A DNA stretch of 64,000 bases from an uncultured Chryseobacterium sp. (lineage in GTDB: Bacteria > Bacteroidota > Bacteroidia > Flavobacteriales > Weeksellaceae), in the NCBI GenBank assembly GCA_913775525.1, contig CAJYLH010000002.1, positions 1 through 64,000 on the forward strand, written 5' to 3'. The position numbers and the translations under genes were made by a program. The notes beneath the pieces are model-generated. The model was not told where the DNA came from. It saw nothing but the letters and a program-made list of their open reading frames with translations, and did not search any database. Shown here piece by piece: positions 60,877 to 64,000 of this stretch; the stretch's first letter is position 1; each line of letters starts with the position of its first letter.

Positions 60877-61361
60877 CAGTAAAACACAAAAGTACTTATT
60901 TTGATTGTAAAAAGGGATTTTGAAAATATGATTTTTAAATGCCTGATCCATTCTTATAGAATTCGTTCAATACTTTCGTCAAACACGTAGAGTTTCCGGT
61001 TTTTTTAAGATAATATCATACATATATCCTTTAATCACGAGCAGCGTCATCACATCCTCCTTTCACTGCTGCACATATCCGATGACTATTGTTCCGAAAT
61101 TCTTTATTCAAAATCAGGTAATCGGAAATTTTGTCAATCCATTTTAAGTGAAAAAATATAAATTCCGGAAATTTTGTCCTTATTTTATAAAAAATCAACA
61201 ATTGAATACTTTTTGCGATATAGCTCCCGAATTAAATGATTGAATATGATGGAAGGACATCAGAATTTAGGTATCAGTTTTAAAATTAACATTAATTCAC
61301 AGGCTTATGGTCTGAAATCTGATGTCTCACATCTATCATTTTAACCCAAAAACAAACGGAT
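60877..61361. other. Gap upstream of clpB with CGGAAATTTTGTC direct repeats
   Basis: A 485-base non-coding region between divergent genes. Two identical 13-base copies of CGGAAATTTTGTC lie at 61123-61135 and 61166-61178, 43 bases apart. Close to clpB, 61310-61335 holds a reverse copy of the ATCAGACA-type string seen at the window start. No heat-shock-type inverted repeat of the CIRCE kind was recognised. Confidence 0.45.
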
Positions 61362-63956
61362 ATGAATTTAAACCAATATACTGTAAAATCACAGGAAGCC
61401 ATCCAGGCTGCGCAACAGGTAGCCATGGAATTCGGCAACCAGAGCATTGAGCCTCAACATCTTCTTGAAGGTATTTTTCAGGTGGATGAAAATATTTCGC
61501 CGTTCCTGCTAAAAAAGTCTGAAGCAGATGCTGCATTGGTCAGGGAACGCAACCATGAGAACCTGGAGAAATTGCCAAAGGTGCAGGGAGGGAATATTTA
61601 TCTTTCCCAGTCAGCCAATAAAGTTTTGCTGGATGCCCCGAACATTGCCAAGAAAATGGGTGATGAATATGTAACGATAGAGCATTTATGGCTCTCCCTT
61701 ATAGAAACCAGCTCAGAGGTTTCAAAAATGCTCAAGGATATGGGCGTTACCCGAAGCCTTCTGGAAGGCGGAATTAAAGAATTAAGAAAAGGAAGCAAGG
61801 CTACTTCTGCAAGTGCGGAGGAAACCTACCAATCCTTAAATAAATATGCCAAGAACTTCAATGAACTGGCCGCAGAGGGAAAACTTGACCCGGTAATCGG
61901 CCGTGATGAAGAAATCCGGAGAGTATTGCAGATCCTTTCGAGAAGAACCAAAAACAACCCGATCCTGATCGGTGAACCCGGTGTGGGAAAAACGGCTATT
62001 GCCGAAGGGATTGCCCACAGGATTATCAGCGGCGACGTTCCGGAAAACCTGATGGACAAAACCCTGTATTCCCTGGATATGGGAGCTTTGATCGCCGGTG
62101 CCAAATATAAAGGTGAATTTGAAGAGAGATTGAAATCGGTGGTTAACGAAGTGATCAAATCCGATGGGCAGATTATTCTTTTCATCGATGAGATCCACAC
62201 ATTGGTTGGAGCCGGAGGCGGGGAAGGTGCCATGGATGCTGCCAACATCTTAAAACCGGCCTTAGCAAGAGGAGAATTAAGAGCCATTGGTGCCACCACT
62301 TTAAATGAATATCAGAAATATTTCGAAAAAGATAAAGCTTTAGAAAGACGTTTCCAGAAAGTGATGGTGGAAGAACCGGATACTGAATCCGCTATTTCCA
62401 TTCTCCGTGGAATCAAGGATAAATATGAAGCACACCATAAGGTAAGAATTAAAGATGAGGCGATTATTGCTGCGGTAGAAATGTCTCAACGATATATTTC
62501 CGACCGTTTCCTGCCGGATAAGGCGATTGACCTGATTGATGAAGCTTCCGCCAAACTGAGAATGGAAATCAATTCCAAGCCGGAAGAACTGGATGTCCTT
62601 GACCGAAGGCTGATGCAGCTGGAAATTGAGCTGGCCGCTATTTCAAGGGAAGGCAACCAGACCAAAATCGATCATTTGAAAGAAGATATTGCCCGGATTT
62701 CCGAGCAACGGAACGAGATCAACGCCAAATGGCTGAAGGAAAAACAGAAATCTGAGGATTTAACTCAGATTAAAAAAGAGATCGAATCCCTGAAACTGGA
62801 AGCGGAAAGGGCTTCAAGAGCCGGAGATTATGCTAAAGTAGCGGAAATCCAATACGGAAAACTGCGCGATAAAGAAGATGAGCTTTCCAAGCTTGAGCTT
62901 GAAATGCAGAATCATCAGAATGAGCTGATCAAGGAAGAAGTTACTTCTGAGAATATTTCGGAAGTAATAGCAAAATGGACCGGTATTCCGGTGATTAAAC
63001 TGCTACAGTCTGAGAGAGAGAAATTGCTGAACCTGGAAACGGAATTACACCACAGAGTGGTAGGACAGGACGAAGCCATTACAGCAGTGGCCGATGCGAT
63101 CAGAAGAAACCGGGCCGGATTAAGCGACGATAAAAAACCGATCGGGTCATTCCTTTTCCTGGGAACTACCGGGGTAGGAAAAACCGAATTGGCTAAAGCC
63201 TTAGCAGAGTTCTTATTTGATGATGAGAACAACATGACGAGAATTGATATGAGTGAATATCAGGAACGTCACAGTGTTTCCAGATTGGTAGGTGCGCCTC
63301 CGGGCTACGTGGGGTATGATGAAGGCGGACAGCTTACAGAAGCTGTAAGAAGAAGGCCGTATTCCGTGGTGCTGTTGGATGAGATTGAAAAAGCCCACCC
63401 GGATGTTTTCAACACTTTGCTTCAGGTTTTGGATGACGGACGACTGACCGACAACAAAGGAAGGGTAGTAAATTTCAAAAACTCGATCATCATTATGACG
63501 TCGAATTTAGGTTCGCACCTGATCCAGGAAAATTTTGAAAACATTACCGATGAAAACCAGGATGAAATTGTTGATAAAACGAAAGACCAGGTATTTGACT
63601 TACTGAAACAGACGCTGCGTCCGGAATTCCTGAACAGGATTGATGAAGTCGTATTGTTCCAGCCTTTAAGGAAAAAGGAGATCGGAAAAATTGTAACCTA
63701 TCAATTGAGAGGGTTTAATGAAATGCTTTCCAAACGCAACATCATCATGACTGCGACCCAGGATGCGGTAGATTACCTGATGAATAAAGGATACGACCCG
63801 GCGTTCGGAGCAAGGCCGCTGAAAAGAGTCATCCAGCAGGAAGTACTGAACAGGCTGTCCAGAGAGATCCTTGCCGGCAAAGTGAACGACGGAGACCGCA
63901 TCACACTGGATTATTTCGAGGAAACCGGGCTGGTATTCAGGCCCGCAGAATTATAA
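61362..63956 (+). CDS. clpB: ATP-dependent chaperone ClpB
   Basis: The Hsp100 disaggregase that works with DnaK. The 864-residue protein has the N-terminal Clp repeat domain (1-145), NBD1 with Walker A GEPGVGKTAI and Walker B IILFIDEIHT, the ClpB-specific coiled-coil middle domain (about 410-525, LDRRLMQLEIEL...), NBD2 with GTTGVGKTELA and VLLDEIEKAHPD, and a C-terminal domain ending near FRPAEL. All ATPase motifs are intact. Confidence 0.98.
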   Translation: MNLNQYTVKSQEAIQAAQQVAMEFGNQSIEPQHLLEGIFQVDENISPFLLKKSEADAALVRERNHENLEKLPKVQGGNIYLSQSANKVLLDAPNIAKKMGDEYVTIEHLWLSLIETSSEVSKMLKDMGVTRSLLEGGIKELRKGSKATSASAEETYQSLNKYAKNFNELAAEGKLDPVIGRDEEIRRVLQILSRRTKNNPILIGEPGVGKTAIAEGIAHRIISGDVPENLMDKTLYSLDMGALIAGAKYKGEFEERLKSVVNEVIKSDGQIILFIDEIHTLVGAGGGEGAMDAANILKPALARGELRAIGATTLNEYQKYFEKDKALERRFQKVMVEEPDTESAISILRGIKDKYEAHHKVRIKDEAIIAAVEMSQRYISDRFLPDKAIDLIDEASAKLRMEINSKPEELDVLDRRLMQLEIELAAISREGNQTKIDHLKEDIARISEQRNEINAKWLKEKQKSEDLTQIKKEIESLKLEAERASRAGDYAKVAEIQYGKLRDKEDELSKLELEMQNHQNELIKEEVTSENISEVIAKWTGIPVIKLLQSEREKLLNLETELHHRVVGQDEAITAVADAIRRNRAGLSDDKKPIGSFLFLGTTGVGKTELAKALAEFLFDDENNMTRIDMSEYQERHSVSRLVGAPPGYVGYDEGGQLTEAVRRRPYSVVLLDEIEKAHPDVFNTLLQVLDDGRLTDNKGRVVNFKNSIIIMTSNLGSHLIQENFENITDENQDEIVDKTKDQVFDLLKQTLRPEFLNRIDEVVLFQPLRKKEIGKIVTYQLRGFNEMLSKRNIIMTATQDAVDYLMNKGYDPAFGARPLKRVIQQEVLNRLSREILAGKVNDGDRITLDYFEETGLVFRPAEL

Positions 63957-64000
63957 GTAGTTTTTTTTCATATATATTATTTTTGTAAGTAAGTGCTGCA

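Noticed and set aside
61081-61200. CIRCE/HrcA-type heat-shock operator before clpB
   Set aside because: The two 13-base boxes are direct, not inverted, repeats and do not match the CIRCE sequence.

Overview
The window looks like chromosome from a Chryseobacterium-type flavobacterium (Bacteroidota, Weeksellaceae). The evidence is a full-length type IX secretion protein SprA, a second protein with a type IX C-terminal sorting domain, a SusC/SusD pair, several Bacteroidota lipoproteins, promoters resembling TTTG-N20-TAnnTTTG, absence of obvious Shine-Dalgarno sites, and double-glycine leader peptides starting MKNLK as is common in Chryseobacterium. Base composition is moderate to low GC with AT-rich gaps.

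Layout. 1-467: repeat-rich gap. 468-12302 (minus): vanZ-like, gcvH, sprA, ruvA, maeB and a BadF/BcrA-type sugar kinase-like gene. 12386-16607: small coiled protein, then a plus-strand run of GtrA, PlsC-like acyltransferase, FucP-type sugar transporter and DUF3810 metalloprotease-like protein. 17071-22787 (plus): a compact peptide maturation and export locus, with a C39-like/VKOR/thioredoxin fusion, a six-cysteine double-glycine peptide, a C39-peptidase ABC transporter, a second six-cysteine peptide and an HlyD-type adaptor, closed by a terminator and a tRNA-Met. 22945-35729: TlpA-like redoxin, a type IX cargo and its small neighbour, clpX, HIT, greA, a degenerate Rieske-like lipoprotein, dtd, two lipoproteins, a tight five-gene envelope operon (small membrane proteins, metallophosphoesterase, COQ4-like, DUF4173) behind a winged-helix regulator, and another membrane protein. 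35849-40320: a SusD/SusC pair. 40602-43382: an enoyl-CoA hydratase, a SMUG2-type glycosylase and a DUF4241 protein. 43542-60876 (minus): a complete phenylacetate degradation cluster (paaK-E-A-B-C-D-G-H, paaI, thiolase, paaY, paaZ), interrupted by unrelated small genes, a nonsense-broken gene and a RAYT transposase, and headed by a TetR regulator with a palindromic operator on the paaK promoter. 61362-63956: clpB.

How genes work together. PaaK makes phenylacetyl-CoA, PaaABCDE epoxidises the ring, PaaG isomerises it, PaaZ opens and oxidises it, and PaaH plus the thiolase finish beta-oxidation; PaaI and PaaY are thioesterases that protect CoA. In the peptide locus the ABC transporter should clip the leaders and export the peptides with the HlyD protein, while the VKOR-thioredoxin fusion should supply disulfides. 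The first peptide has inhibitor-cystine-knot-like cysteine spacing, and each peptide gene is followed by a hairpin that could lower downstream transporter expression.

The most interesting signals are this disulfide-peptide export locus, the family of inverted micro-repeats filling nearly every gap of the paa cluster, the RAYT gene bracketed by two matching 33-bp palindromes, the amber-interrupted small gene, and the PaaZ fusion with a DinB-like domain.
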